From: Helicobacter_F equorum | GTDB lineage: Bacteria > Campylobacterota > Campylobacteria > Campylobacterales > Helicobacteraceae | Assembly: GCF_042649585.1 (NCBI RefSeq) | Contig: NZ_JBHRZM010000002.1 | Span: 299,678-363,677 of the forward strand | Length of the DNA: 64,000 nt | Direction of reading: 5' to 3' | In this document: one piece after another, positions 18,578 to 28,675 of the stretch | How positions within the stretch are numbered: the stretch's first letter is position 1 | How the letters are laid out: each line of letters begins with the position of its first letter | Translations under genes and position numbers: made by a program | Notes under the pieces: generated by a model | Told to the model about the DNA's origin: nothing | Seen by the model: the letters and a program-made list of their open reading frames with translations, nothing else | Databases searched by the model: none

Positions 18578-21500
18578 CTATGTTTTGCCCTCAGCTTTCT
18601 TGCGTAAAAATGTCATAATACTACCCAACACATCATCCCAATCTTTGCTAGGAGATTCTATACGCTCTTTTGTATCATCGCTATATGTAATAGTGATAGT
18701 TTGCCCATAATGTGCAATTTGCTTAAGTTTCAAAGCATTTGCCAACACGCGAATCTTGATAAGCTCTAAAAAGTTGATGCTATATGGATCAAGTTTGCCA
18801 AAACGATTTTCAATCTCGCCTTCGATGTCATAGACTTCTACAAGATTCTCACACAAGCTTAATCGACGATAAAGCTCTAAGCGTAATGTGTCACTCCCCA
18901 CAAGTTCGGGGTTGATGTAGGCACTAATATTAAGCTTGAGATCTACTTGCGTGCTTTTTTGCATGCCAAATCCGCTAAGCTGATTGATACATTCTTCAAG
19001 CATAGAGAGATATAAACCATAGCCGATTTTTTTGATATGTCCGCTTTGTGCTTCTCCTAATAAATTACCTCCACCGCGAATCTCCAAGTCGTGATAGGCA
19101 AGATTCTCTCCGCTACCTAAATAAGAATTTTTTTCTAACGCACTTAATCGTTTTTTGGCTTCATCGCTTAAAGCACCCTCATGCGCTACACACAGATAAC
19201 AAAAGCCCTCTTTTGCTCCACGCCCTACACGACCACGTAATTGATGTAAATCCGCTATACCAAAACGATTTGCTTCCTCGATAATGATAGTATTGGCATT
19301 GGGTAGGTGCAAGCCAGATTCAACAATGCTTGTACAAAGCAAAAGATCAAGCTTTCTTTGCATAAAATCTGCCATAATTTCTTGAGAATATGCATTTTCT
19401 ACTTGAGAGTGCAAAATCCCTATGCGCAACTTTGGCAAAAGCTCACTCATATCCTTTGCTTTTTGTGCGATTGTGGCAATATTGTTATATACATAAAAAA
19501 CTTGTCCTCCGCGTCGCAACTCACGCAAAATCACCTCGCGTATAAGCTTCTCATCATATATTTTCAAAAATGTTCGCACACCTTTACGCTCCATAGGTGG
19601 TGTGCGTAATGCACTAAAGCCTTTGATGTGTGAGAGTGCCATATTGAGTGTGCGTGGAATTGGGGTAGCACTCATACTTAGAGTATGCACATTTTTGCAT
19701 AATGCTTTCATTTTTTCTTTTTGTTTAACGCCAAATTTATGTTCTTCATCAATAATAACTAATCCAAGTTTGTTGAATGCTAATCCCAAAATAGCGTGCG
19801 TTCCGATGACTACATCAACACCACCACTTTGTAAATCCCTCTGTAGAGTGCTTTTTTCTTTTGTGAATCTATCAATCTTGGCTATTGTGATAGGTTGCCC
19901 ATTCTCTTTTGTGAGTGATCCTAGTCTATCTTGCAAAGTTTGGTAATGCTGTGAAGCAAGCAAGGTCGTAGGCACGATAAAAGCACACTCATAGCCCTGT
20001 GAAACAAGTGCAACAATCGCACTCATAGCAACTTCTGTCTTACCAAAACCTACATCACCGCTAAGCAATCTATCCATAACACGTCCGGATTCTAAGTCAT
20101 CTAAAATTTCTTTAATGCTACGATCTTGATCTTGTGTCAAGGTAAAGGGACGAGTTTTATCAAACGTATAAAGCAATGCACAATCTCTCGTAATCTTTAC
20201 ACCCTCTAATAATGATCGTTGCGCAGCAAGCTCAATGATAGCTCCAGCAATTTCAAAGAGTTTTTTACGCACAGAATCTTTAAGCTTACTAAAACTTCCT
20301 TTACCAAGCCTATCGACAATCGGCAAAATTCCAGAATCTGCCACATAGCGATCTATCATATCTAAGCGTTCTACAGGTAATAAAAGCTTATCTTCTCCCT
20401 GATATGCAATCTCGATAAAATCTCGAACCACACCCAAAACACTTGTGCTTTTTAATCCCTTGAAAATTCCAATCCCATAATCTGTATGCACCACATATTC
20501 GCCTATGTTAAGCTCATTAAGTTGCAATCGAGATTTTTTATGCTTTTTGGTGGATTTTTGGGTTTTGTTTAGGGAGAGGATAAGCCAGTTTTTGTGCAAG
20601 ATATTGAGATTTTGTGAATCTAGCACGACATGTATGCGTGAGAGATCAATCTCAAGTGGCTCTAAAAGCTTTGGTGGCGTAACGCTATAATCAAGTCCGT
20701 AGGATTTAAGTAACGCATAATTTGGCGTAATAAGCGTAATGTCTTTTTGTTTGTGAAGTGTAAGCAATGAAGATAACATCTTTGGAGCAAAAAGAATCTC
20801 TTCGTATTCTTCACTAAGAGGGATAAGTGACATTTGATATATATGATCTAGCGCTAATGCTAATTGCAATTCCTCTTCTATAGCATATAATTCTTTGGCT
20901 TCCTCAAGCGCATTTTGTGTGATAAAACACGGATAAGACTTGCTTAAATACACACCCTTATCACCCAAATGCCACAACCACGATGCACCACTCTCCACGC
21001 TAAGTTCATTGCTTGATTGTATATCGCCTGATCTCATAATGTCATCTTGATCCACGCCAAAAAGCGCAACAGGAATTTCAAGAGAATCAATCTCATTTTT
21101 TTGGCTAAGCTGCGTGCTTACATCAAAAACGCGTATACTCTCAATATTCTCATCAAAAAAACAGATTCGATATGGAGTAGATGCGTTTGGCAAAAATATA
21201 TCCACAATCTCGCCACGCACACTGATCTCGCCAGGCATTTCTACGACTTCTACATTCTCATAGCCATAGCTTATGAGTTTTTTGGCAAATACTTGAGAAT
21301 CTAGTGGATTTATCTTGTCAATCACAAAACTTTGTAAAAATTCTGACTTAGGCAGTGGATATAAAATGCTTGAAATGGGAGCACATAGAACTTTTGGGCT
21401 TTGGCATTGATAAAATGTGCGCAAAACTTGTAAAAGCTCGAGCAAATCCTCACGAAATGGCGTCAAGTCATCGCCAAAATGCACGCGCACCTCGGGTAAA

Positions 21501-21670
21501 ATAAAAGGCATATAAGGACTAAAATCCTTGTGCTTATGACAAAATTCTAGCACCTCATAAGAAGATCTTGCTTCTTCGTAATCCTTGCAAACGATAATAA
21601 AATCGTGTTTAAATTCCTTAGTTTGTGCGCACTCTTGAGATAAAAGTGCGTAAATATCACCCTGTATCAA
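18578..21670 (-). CDS. mfd: Transcription-repair coupling factor Mfd
   Basis: 1030 aa, shorter than the E. coli protein (1148). It has an N-terminal UvrB-like module and a RNA polymerase interaction domain (about residues 385-460, starting LNELNIGEYVVHTDYGIGIF). The RecG-like translocase has Walker A GDVGFGKTE and Walker B IIDEEHKFGV, followed by the TRCF C-terminal domain. It removes stalled RNA polymerase and recruits UvrA. It sits 3 bp after ccmA, as in H. pylori. Confidence 0.97.
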   Translation of the reverse strand: MIQGDIYALLSQECAQTKEFKHDFIIVCKDYEEARSSYEVLEFCHKHKDFSPYMPFILPEVRVHFGDDLTPFREDLLELLQVLRTFYQCQSPKVLCAPISSILYPLPKSEFLQSFVIDKINPLDSQVFAKKLISYGYENVEVVEMPGEISVRGEIVDIFLPNASTPYRICFFDENIESIRVFDVSTQLSQKNEIDSLEIPVALFGVDQDDIMRSGDIQSSNELSVESGASWLWHLGDKGVYLSKSYPCFITQNALEEAKELYAIEEELQLALALDHIYQMSLIPLSEEYEEILFAPKMLSSLLTLHKQKDITLITPNYALLKSYGLDYSVTPPKLLEPLEIDLSRIHVVLDSQNLNILHKNWLILSLNKTQKSTKKHKKSRLQLNELNIGEYVVHTDYGIGIFKGLKSTSVLGVVRDFIEIAYQGEDKLLLPVERLDMIDRYVADSGILPIVDRLGKGSFSKLKDSVRKKLFEIAGAIIELAAQRSLLEGVKITRDCALLYTFDKTRPFTLTQDQDRSIKEILDDLESGRVMDRLLSGDVGFGKTEVAMSAIVALVSQGYECAFIVPTTLLASQHYQTLQDRLGSLTKENGQPITIAKIDRFTKEKSTLQRDLQSGGVDVVIGTHAILGLAFNKLGLVIIDEEHKFGVKQKEKMKALCKNVHTLSMSATPIPRTLNMALSHIKGFSALRTPPMERKGVRTFLKIYDEKLIREVILRELRRGGQVFYVYNNIATIAQKAKDMSELLPKLRIGILHSQVENAYSQEIMADFMQRKLDLLLCTSIVESGLHLPNANTIIIEEANRFGIADLHQLRGRVGRGAKEGFCYLCVAHEGALSDEAKKRLSALEKNSYLGSGENLAYHDLEIRGGGNLLGEAQSGHIKKIGYGLYLSMLEECINQLSGFGMQKSTQVDLKLNISAYINPELVGSDTLRLELYRRLSLCENLVEVYDIEGEIENRFGKLDPYSINFLELIKIRVLANALKLKQIAHYGQTITITYSDDTKERIESPSKDWDDVLGSIMTFLRKKAEGKT

Positions 21671-21673
21671 ATC

Positions 21674-22096
21674 CTAAACTTTCTTTTTAGAATCTATATC
21701 CTTGACAACATCTTTGCTTGGTGTCTCCTTGGAATCGCGCACTTTACTCTCACCAACAAACACACCTTTGCGCTCTACTACAAGCTCATTTGTCGTAATT
21801 GTCCCTTCAATACGCCCTTGTGCCTTAAGCTCAAGCATATTAGATACACAATCACCGATAAACTTACCAGCCACCACCAATGCATGTGCATTAATAATGC
21901 CCTTAACAAAACCATTTTTTCCAATCATTACTGTGTCTTTGGAATTGATAGTTCCCTCAACATATCCATCAATATGTAAGCGACACTCTATATCGATTTC
22001 ACCTTTTATGGTTGTTCCTGTAGCAATGATAGTTGCTCCTCCTGATGAGGTGCTTGATCCATCAAGCTGTTTATTGTCGTTAGTAAAGATTGCCAT
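21674..22096 (-). CDS. ccmA: Bactofilin CcmA (cell-shape scaffold)
   Basis: 140 aa. The central beta-helix domain runs from about residue 20 to 115, with repeated turns such as GTTIKGEIDIECRLHIDGYV and EGTITTNELVVERKGVFVG. It forms filaments and organises helical-shape peptidases. Its start lies 91 bp inside csd1 in another frame, an arrangement also known in H. pylori. The C-terminal 25 residues are charged and disordered. Confidence 0.94.
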   Translation of the reverse strand: MAIFTNDNKQLDGSSTSSGGATIIATGTTIKGEIDIECRLHIDGYVEGTINSKDTVMIGKNGFVKGIINAHALVVAGKFIGDCVSNMLELKAQGRIEGTITTNELVVERKGVFVGESKVRDSKETPSKDVVKDIDSKKKV

Positions 22097-22947
22097 GATA
22101 CGCTCCTTTCTTTTTCAAAGATTGATGAAAAATCACTCATCGTCCATTCGATGAAACTTCTCGGATCTAAAACACTATCCAAAAACCTCACCTCATAGTG
22201 CAAATGAGGACCTGTGCTAGCACCGCTATTGCCAGAATAGGCAATAAGTTGCCCTTTTTTGACAAAACTGCCGTGTGAAACAACAATTTTATTCAAATGA
22301 GCATAATAAGTCCTAAAACCAAATGAGTGATCGATTTTCACTAAATTACCAAAGCCACCATTATGACCCATTTTGGCAAATTCTACGACGCCATCAGCAG
22401 TCGCATGCACGGGAGTGCCAATATCGGTGGCAAAATCCATTCCAGCGTGCAAATGTCTTGTAAAATATAAAGGATGGATTCTATAGCCAAACTCGGCAGA
22501 AATACGCTTATAATAATCCAATGGATAACCATTTGGCACAAATTTCATCACAAAAACTTTTTGCGCACCTGTCAGTGAAGCCACATCGATACGCTCACCT
22601 AAATCCTCGCCTGCAATATCTCGCGTATCTCCCACACCCACAATGCTCTCCAAATCCCCTACTCTATCTCCTATAAGCCCAATTTCTTCGGATCTTTGTT
22701 CGATTTGAAAATTAAGATATGCATTTTTTTCTTGCGTTTTTTCATATTGTGCGAGGATTTTTTGATTAAGGGCAGACACATTGACTATCTCATGCTTAAA
22801 AGCACGCACAGAAACAATACCATAAATAATGCACACCAGCAAAAAAATCAGTGCATACAAACCCACTTGCCTAAATACAGAATGTATATTGATATAACGC
22901 GTCTTTTCTTGATCGGTTATCATCAATATAAGGCGTTTATTACTCAT
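22006..22947 (-). CDS. csd1: M23 (LytM) peptidoglycan endopeptidase Csd1
   Basis: 313 aa. An N-terminal membrane anchor (VGLYALIFLLVCIIYGIVSV) and a coiled coil precede the LytM domain. Zinc ligands are intact: HLHAGMDFA (H and D) and TGPHLHYEVRF (HxH). It cleaves peptide crosslinks to create helical shape. It pairs with Csd2 (3 bp upstream) and overlaps ccmA in a different frame at its 3' end. Confidence 0.93.
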   Translation of the reverse strand: MSNKRLILMITDQEKTRYINIHSVFRQVGLYALIFLLVCIIYGIVSVRAFKHEIVNVSALNQKILAQYEKTQEKNAYLNFQIEQRSEEIGLIGDRVGDLESIVGVGDTRDIAGEDLGERIDVASLTGAQKVFVMKFVPNGYPLDYYKRISAEFGYRIHPLYFTRHLHAGMDFATDIGTPVHATADGVVEFAKMGHNGGFGNLVKIDHSFGFRTYYAHLNKIVVSHGSFVKKGQLIAYSGNSGASTGPHLHYEVRFLDSVLDPRSFIEWTMSDFSSIFEKERSVSWQSLLTTINSLMDQAPHQEEQLSLLQEQP

Positions 22948-22950
22948 AAC

Positions 22951-23868
22951 CTATTCTATGCTCACTCTATGGGATTGAGAATCTGCTTGTGCAGTCCTAT
23001 AAGTATGAATTTGTGCTAAATCATCAAGCGCCCACACAAGGCTTTTCCAATCAATGTGATCTTTGTTTTTGGTTACTGCATTAAAATTATCAAGATCCCA
23101 TAATGCATAATCAATAGTATGAAGTGGCGTGCCTAAAAAACGTAGCTCATATAAAACTCCTTCTTTTTTAGCACTGCCCCCTCGCCCACTATAGCCGATA
23201 AGCTGTCCTTTTGCGACAAACTCGCCCTTTTTGACAACCATAGAATCTAAATAGGCATATGTCGATGTAAAGCCAAAAGAATGGGCTACTTTTACATACG
23301 CACCATAGCTCCCACCTTGAAAAGCACTAAGACTATCAATGATGCCGTTTGCAGTTGCATACACCGGCGTACCTTTTGGGACTTCATACACAAAAGATTG
23401 TGTTTGGATATTGCTCAAATCCTTAGTATGTTCCCACTTGTATCCACGCACAGGATCGCCATTAGGCATAATCTTTAAAACCATTTGCCTTTGTTCATCA
23501 CTAAGCGCATCAAGATCGACATCTTGATTCCCAACCTTTATATCAAAATTTCTATGAATGCTCACAATCTTTTCTAATTCACTAATTTGTGTATTTGCCT
23601 TTAATAACTCATTGGTTTTATACTCTATGCTACGCACAAGTTCGCTATTTTTTTCATATAGTTCTTGAAATTGCTCTCTTGCCTTGTTTTTTTCAGCAAT
23701 AATCCCATCAAGCTCTTTAATTAAAAACTTTACCATCACAAAATAAACTACTAACGCCACTCCAAGTGCCAATGCCACATACAAAAGCACACGCTTTACA
23801 ATCTTATGAATACTAAATTGTTTAAAAGTATCACCATCAATGATAGAAATCATTAGTTTATCTTGCAT
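22951..23868 (-). CDS. csd2: M23-like protein Csd2, lacking the zinc-binding residues
   Basis: 305 aa with a membrane anchor, coiled coil and LytM fold. The positions of the zinc ligands in Csd1 are replaced: QSFVYEVPKGTP where HxxxD is expected and KKEGVLYELRF where HxH is expected. It is probably a non-catalytic partner that stabilises Csd1. The ATG at 23868 has GGAGAG eight bases upstream; an in-frame ATG at 23883 lies further inside folC. Confidence 0.9.
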   Translation of the reverse strand: MQDKLMISIIDGDTFKQFSIHKIVKRVLLYVALALGVALVVYFVMVKFLIKELDGIIAEKNKAREQFQELYEKNSELVRSIEYKTNELLKANTQISELEKIVSIHRNFDIKVGNQDVDLDALSDEQRQMVLKIMPNGDPVRGYKWEHTKDLSNIQTQSFVYEVPKGTPVYATANGIIDSLSAFQGGSYGAYVKVAHSFGFTSTYAYLDSMVVKKGEFVAKGQLIGYSGRGGSAKKEGVLYELRFLGTPLHTIDYALWDLDNFNAVTKNKDHIDWKSLVWALDDLAQIHTYRTAQADSQSHRVSIE

Positions 23869-25103
23869 AATTTCTCTCTCCATATATCTAAAAATCCAGC
23901 GACCACACTAAAAGATCCAAATATGACATATTCTTTGGAATCTGTCATATTTTCAAATGCAAAATCCCTATAAGCAATCCCCAAATCCTCTAGAATCGCT
24001 ATAAGCGTGTCGTGCGCAATAACACGAGGATTATGCGTTAAGGGAAAAATCCATAACTCTTGAATGTGTGGTTTTAATAGCTCCAAAATACAATGCACTT
24101 CTTTATCAGAATAGGTATTATACACTAAAATCACGCGCCTTTGTTTAAAATTTTGCTCTATCACGGATTTTAGCACCCTAGCACATTCTTGATTATGCCC
24201 TACATCAAGCACGATATGAGGAGCAAGCCACTCACATCGCCCATGTAGATTCAATGCAGGAAGTGTCAAAAAATCTATCTTTATCCCAAAAAATTGCAAG
24301 GCAAAACTTGCAACTAAAAGATTTTGTGCCAAAAACTCCGCGAGATTATAGCGTGATACATAGTCTATATATTCTTGCCAAAAGCTAGAATCTAGCGTGT
24401 TTTGCAATCCAAAAGTAAGGCAAAATTTCTCATATTGCACATTATATTGCATTTGGGATTTGACACATTCTAGTGCAAAAATCCTTGCATGATAATCTTT
24501 GGCAATCTCATAGGCTATAGATACACATTGCGTATAGTGTTGCGGTGCCATAATGACATTTTTTCCCATGACACGCAATTTTGTGCCTGCAATAGACTCT
24601 ATACTTGTCCCTAAAAAATCCTTATGATCAAAGCCTATGGGCGTAAAAACACTAAGATCTGAATCTATAACACTTGTAGAATCAAATTCGCCCCCAAGCC
24701 CTGCCTCTAGCACCAAAAAATCATAACCCTGTGCGATATAAAGTGCTAAAAATGTCGCATACTCAAAATAACTTGCTTCATTAACAAAGCCTTGTTGTTG
24801 CAAAAACTCATGTGCTTGTTGCAATATTTGATTACTCACTTCGCCTGTATGAGTAAAAAAACGCTCTCCAAAATGCCATAAATGCGGTGAGCTAAAGTGC
24901 AAGACTTTATACCCTTTCTGCACAAGCCCCAATGTGATAAACCTCCCTGTGCTCCCCTTGCCATTTGTGCCCACAAGGTGGATAACTTTGAGATCCTCTA
25001 TATATAGCTTTGGTGCTAATTTTGCGTAGATTCTATGAGCGCGTCTAGGATCAAAAGGTGCATATTCTTGCCCTTTGGATTCTAAAAATTCCCATAGATT
25101 CAT
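23853..25103 (-). CDS. folC: Folylpolyglutamate/dihydrofolate synthase FolC
   Basis: 416 aa. It adds glutamate to folates, or to dihydropteroate. The P-loop is VGTNGKGSTGRFI near residue 40, with FTPIGFDHKDFLG and LDVGHNQECARVL further on, all Mur-ligase family markers. It precedes csd2 with a 16-bp overlap, matching the folC-csd2-csd1-ccmA-mfd order of H. pylori. Confidence 0.94.
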   Translation of the reverse strand: MNLWEFLESKGQEYAPFDPRRAHRIYAKLAPKLYIEDLKVIHLVGTNGKGSTGRFITLGLVQKGYKVLHFSSPHLWHFGERFFTHTGEVSNQILQQAHEFLQQQGFVNEASYFEYATFLALYIAQGYDFLVLEAGLGGEFDSTSVIDSDLSVFTPIGFDHKDFLGTSIESIAGTKLRVMGKNVIMAPQHYTQCVSIAYEIAKDYHARIFALECVKSQMQYNVQYEKFCLTFGLQNTLDSSFWQEYIDYVSRYNLAEFLAQNLLVASFALQFFGIKIDFLTLPALNLHGRCEWLAPHIVLDVGHNQECARVLKSVIEQNFKQRRVILVYNTYSDKEVHCILELLKPHIQELWIFPLTHNPRVIAHDTLIAILEDLGIAYRDFAFENMTDSKEYVIFGSFSVVAGFLDIWREKLCKIN

Positions 25104-25130
25104 TGGACTTCACCTATGTATGATCGGGCA

Positions 25131-25516
25131 TCAAAAGTGTCCCAAAACAATACGATCAAATACAATAACCTGCCTTGCATAGCCCTCTTGTCCAAATTCT
25201 TTGATAATCTCATGATGATTAAACACACGTATCACGCACAAAATGTATTTTTGGTGCTAATAAATTCTTGAATATTATGGCGCAAATCACTCTCTTGTTT
25301 GTCTCCTAAAATCCTACTATGGCGTGGTGCTATCTCTAATGCCTGAATCTGCATACTCCATTTTTCACATACCACACCAAGCTCTTTGTTACTAAAGTGC
25401 GGAATATGATTATGTGCTGTATGCGTAAGCTTTGCTACACAGCCTTCATACATATATTGCCCCATTTTCTTTGTATCTTGTAAAATCCGCAAAATAATTG
25501 TGTTAAGAGTATTCAT
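25131..25516 (-). pseudogene. Conserved small protein downstream of lptE, apparent C-terminal frameshift
   Basis: The open frame gives 94 aa, ending at 25232. The sequence after that stop continues as coding-like text in the next frame (IRVFNHHEIIKEFGQE and onward to FDRIVLGHF), ending at 25131. One added base near 25235-25245 would give a single protein of about 128 aa. It overlaps lptE by 4 bp (ATGA). I do not recognise a domain. It may be a true indel, a sequencing error, or a chance open tail. Confidence 0.5.
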
Positions 25517-26070
25517 TTCTTTGTGCTTAGTAAGTCTTGTGTTTCTTCTTGTTTTTGTGCTTGCTTTTGTTCTCGTTGTGCTCCATAATATGTCATTTGA
25601 GAAATAAACTTATCAAGTGCTTGTATAGTCGCATTTGAAACTGCACCAAGTTTTGCTTCTTCAATAAGCAAAGCGGATGTAGAACTCGCTGGGTAATCAT
25701 AATATCCTGAAGTGCTTGCGCTAAGTGTTGAACCATTGATATTTTGCACCTTAAATGAGAGATTAACCGTAGCACGATAATGACTTACAAACCCATTTTC
25801 ATCATACGCTACAGGTGTGCTACTCACAGAAAGCACACGCACATCAATAATACTATGCGCACTTTGCTTAGAAGACAAAGTATTATTAAAGCGTGTCAAA
25901 ACTGCAAGATTAATCGCATCTTTTGCGCTCACAGAGGCCTCTGGAAGTTGTGGATCCATAGTAATCTCCACATACACACCCTCACCAAGAACTTTATCAC
26001 TATAGCTTGCCACAGGGACATAGCCACAAGCCATGAACAGCAAAACCATCAGTGTTATAATATATTTCAT
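25513..26070 (-). CDS. lptE: LPS-assembly lipoprotein LptE
   Basis: 185 aa. The signal peptide ends in the lipobox LLFMACGY, so the mature protein is acylated at Cys15. The rest fits LptE/RlpB, which plugs the LptD barrel for LPS export. The C-terminal 30 residues are Gln- and Lys-rich. It starts immediately after the leuS stop and overlaps the next small gene. Confidence 0.8.
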   Translation of the reverse strand: MKYIITLMVLLFMACGYVPVASYSDKVLGEGVYVEITMDPQLPEASVSAKDAINLAVLTRFNNTLSSKQSAHSIIDVRVLSVSSTPVAYDENGFVSHYRATVNLSFKVQNINGSTLSASTSGYYDYPASSTSALLIEEAKLGAVSNATIQALDKFISQMTYYGAQREQKQAQKQEETQDLLSTKK

Positions 26071-28515
26071 CTAGACTTTTACCACAAAATTTATGAGTTT
26101 CTTTGGCACCACAATTTCCTTTAAAACTTCACCCTCTAGCCACTTTGCCACACTTTCTCTTCCAAGAACAAGCAATTCATCATTGTTTATATCTGCACTT
26201 ACTTCAATCTCAGCACGCTTTTTGCCATTAACAGTAACTGCTATAAGTATTTCATCGCTCTTAAGTGCATTCACATCAAGTGCAATAGGTGCGAAATTCG
26301 CGCGCTCAAAATATGTATCACTAAGCTCCCAACAAATATGAGGTACGATAGGCTCTAAAATATGCAATAACACGAAATATCCTTCGGTATAAATAATCTC
26401 ATTATCTTGTTCACCTAATGCGTTAAAAGCTTCCATACACGCCGCTATAAGTGTATTAAACGCATATCCAGATTGTTTTTTGCTAAAAATATCGTGAGAT
26501 TTTTGCAATGCCTCATAAACCTTTTTGCGCGCAAACTTTTCTTGTTTGGAGAGTGTATGAGATTCTATAGTCGGTAAGCTTTTGCATACTTTTACATATT
26601 CACTACGCTCCCACACACGCTTTAAGAATCTAAATGCTCCCTCTACGGCTGCATCATTCCATTCTAGCTCACGCACAGGTGGCGCAGCAAAAAGCACAAA
26701 AAGTCGCGCTGTATCCGCTCCATAGGTGGCAATAAGCTCATTTGGATTCACAACATTGCCTTTAGATTTACTCATCTTAGCACCATCTTTTAACACCATG
26801 CCCTGAGTAAGAAGATTGGCAAATGGCTCATTGAGATTCACATACCCCAAATCTCGCAACACCTTAGTGAAAAATCTCGCATAAAGCAAATGTAAAATCG
26901 CGTGTTCAATCCCACCAATATACTCATCTACATTCATCCAATATGCGATATCCTCTGCTCTAAATGCACATTGTTCCCAATACTGCTTAGGCGTTGCGTA
27001 ACGCAAAAAATACCAACTTGATTGCACAAAAGTATCCATCGTATCAGTCTCTCTTTGTGCATTACCGCCACATTTTGGACATTGACATTCTTTCCAAGCA
27101 GGATGCTTATCTAGTGGATTACCCTCACCATTAATGACCACATCATCAGGCAAAAGCACCGGAAGATTCTCAATCTTTTCTGGCACAATGCCACATTTTT
27201 GGCAATGCACCATAGGAATAGGCGCACCCCAATATCGTTGCCTTGATACTCCCCAATCGCGCAAACGATAATTTATAACACCAACTCCCCTACCATGCTC
27301 TTCAAAGTATGCAATGATTTTTTCTCGTGCTGTAGCACCCTTTAGTCCGTTAAAGATTCCGGATTCTATTAATTCGCCATCTTCACAAAATGGTAAAGAA
27401 TCTGTGCTAGATACAAGCACAGGCTTAATAGGCAAGTTATATTTTTTGGCAAATTCAAAATCTCTTTCATCATGCGCTGGCACAGCCATAACCGCACCAT
27501 TAGCATATTCTATCAGTACAAAGTTTGCTACCCAAATAGGAATCTCTACGCCACTTAATGGATGAATGGCTGTTATCCCTAAATCAAAGCCTTCTTTTTC
27601 CATCATAGATCGTTCTTTTGATGGGAATTTACGCACATCTTGGATTTTTTGTTTTTGTTCTGAATCTAGTAATCCTTTTTCTAAAAGCGCATCGACAAGC
27701 GGATGTTCTGGAGCAATGGCACAATAGGTCACACCAAAAAGCGTGTCACAACGAGTTGTAAAGACCTCAAAGCTCTCTATGCCTGTCTTTTGCTTTGAAT
27801 CTTCACTCAACATAAAAGCAAAGTTTAGCCCATTAGATTTCCCAATCCAATTATTTTGCATAGTGAGCACTTGATTTGGCCAATGCCCTTGCAATATTTG
27901 TAAATCATCAAGTAATTCTTGTGCGTATTGGGTAATTTTAATATAGTATTGATACATTTGTTTTTGCACTACAGGTGTATCACATCGCCAACATTTTCCC
28001 TCAATCACTTGCTCATTTGCTAACACAGTCTGATCATTTGGGCACCAATTCAAATGCGCCTCTTTACGATAAATAAGCCCATTTTCCCACATTTTGATAA
28101 AAAACTCTTGCTCCCAACGCGTGTATATACTATCGCAAGTAGCAAACTCCCTATCGCGTGAAAAACTTAACCCTAAAGATGCAAGTTCGGTACGCATAGT
28201 ATCGATATTGGCATATGTCCATTGTTTTGGGTGAATCTTACGCGCTATAGCAGCATTTTCTGCAGGCATACCAAACGCATCCCAACCCATAGGGTGCAAT
28301 ACATTAAAGCCATTAAATCGATAGTGCCGTGCTAGCGCATCTCCTATGCAATAATTACGCACATGTCCCATATGAATTGCACCACTAGGATAGGGAAACA
28401 TCGATAAAATATATTTTTTTGGCAATGTCCTATCATCATTTGGCTCAAAAACATTATTGTTTTGCCAAAATTCTTGCCATTTAGATTCTACGATCTTTGG
28501 TTCATACGCTCTCAT
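26071..28515 (-). CDS. leuS: Leucyl-tRNA synthetase
   Basis: 814 aa, class I. The HIGH motif is SGAIHMGHVRNY, the KMSKS motif is GAKMSKSKGNVV, and the editing (CP1) domain lies between. The zinc-type Cys pairs are visible in CPNDQTVL and CPKCGGNAQ. The ATG at 28515 has GGAG ten bases upstream; the ATG at 28524 is too close to that site. Confidence 0.97.
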   Translation of the reverse strand: MRAYEPKIVESKWQEFWQNNNVFEPNDDRTLPKKYILSMFPYPSGAIHMGHVRNYCIGDALARHYRFNGFNVLHPMGWDAFGMPAENAAIARKIHPKQWTYANIDTMRTELASLGLSFSRDREFATCDSIYTRWEQEFFIKMWENGLIYRKEAHLNWCPNDQTVLANEQVIEGKCWRCDTPVVQKQMYQYYIKITQYAQELLDDLQILQGHWPNQVLTMQNNWIGKSNGLNFAFMLSEDSKQKTGIESFEVFTTRCDTLFGVTYCAIAPEHPLVDALLEKGLLDSEQKQKIQDVRKFPSKERSMMEKEGFDLGITAIHPLSGVEIPIWVANFVLIEYANGAVMAVPAHDERDFEFAKKYNLPIKPVLVSSTDSLPFCEDGELIESGIFNGLKGATAREKIIAYFEEHGRGVGVINYRLRDWGVSRQRYWGAPIPMVHCQKCGIVPEKIENLPVLLPDDVVINGEGNPLDKHPAWKECQCPKCGGNAQRETDTMDTFVQSSWYFLRYATPKQYWEQCAFRAEDIAYWMNVDEYIGGIEHAILHLLYARFFTKVLRDLGYVNLNEPFANLLTQGMVLKDGAKMSKSKGNVVNPNELIATYGADTARLFVLFAAPPVRELEWNDAAVEGAFRFLKRVWERSEYVKVCKSLPTIESHTLSKQEKFARKKVYEALQKSHDIFSKKQSGYAFNTLIAACMEAFNALGEQDNEIIYTEGYFVLLHILEPIVPHICWELSDTYFERANFAPIALDVNALKSDEILIAVTVNGKKRAEIEVSADINNDELLVLGRESVAKWLEGEVLKEIVVPKKLINFVVKV

Positions 28516-28675
28516 AACAATCATACTCCAAATTTTTTGAGATTATAACAAACAGAATCTTACATTAAAAATAAAGACTTTTGTTTTGCAAAAATAGGTT
28601 TGTAAAGCTATAATGCCAACTTCACATTTGTTATTTTTTGCACAAACTAAAACTTCAAGCATAAAGGACTATATA

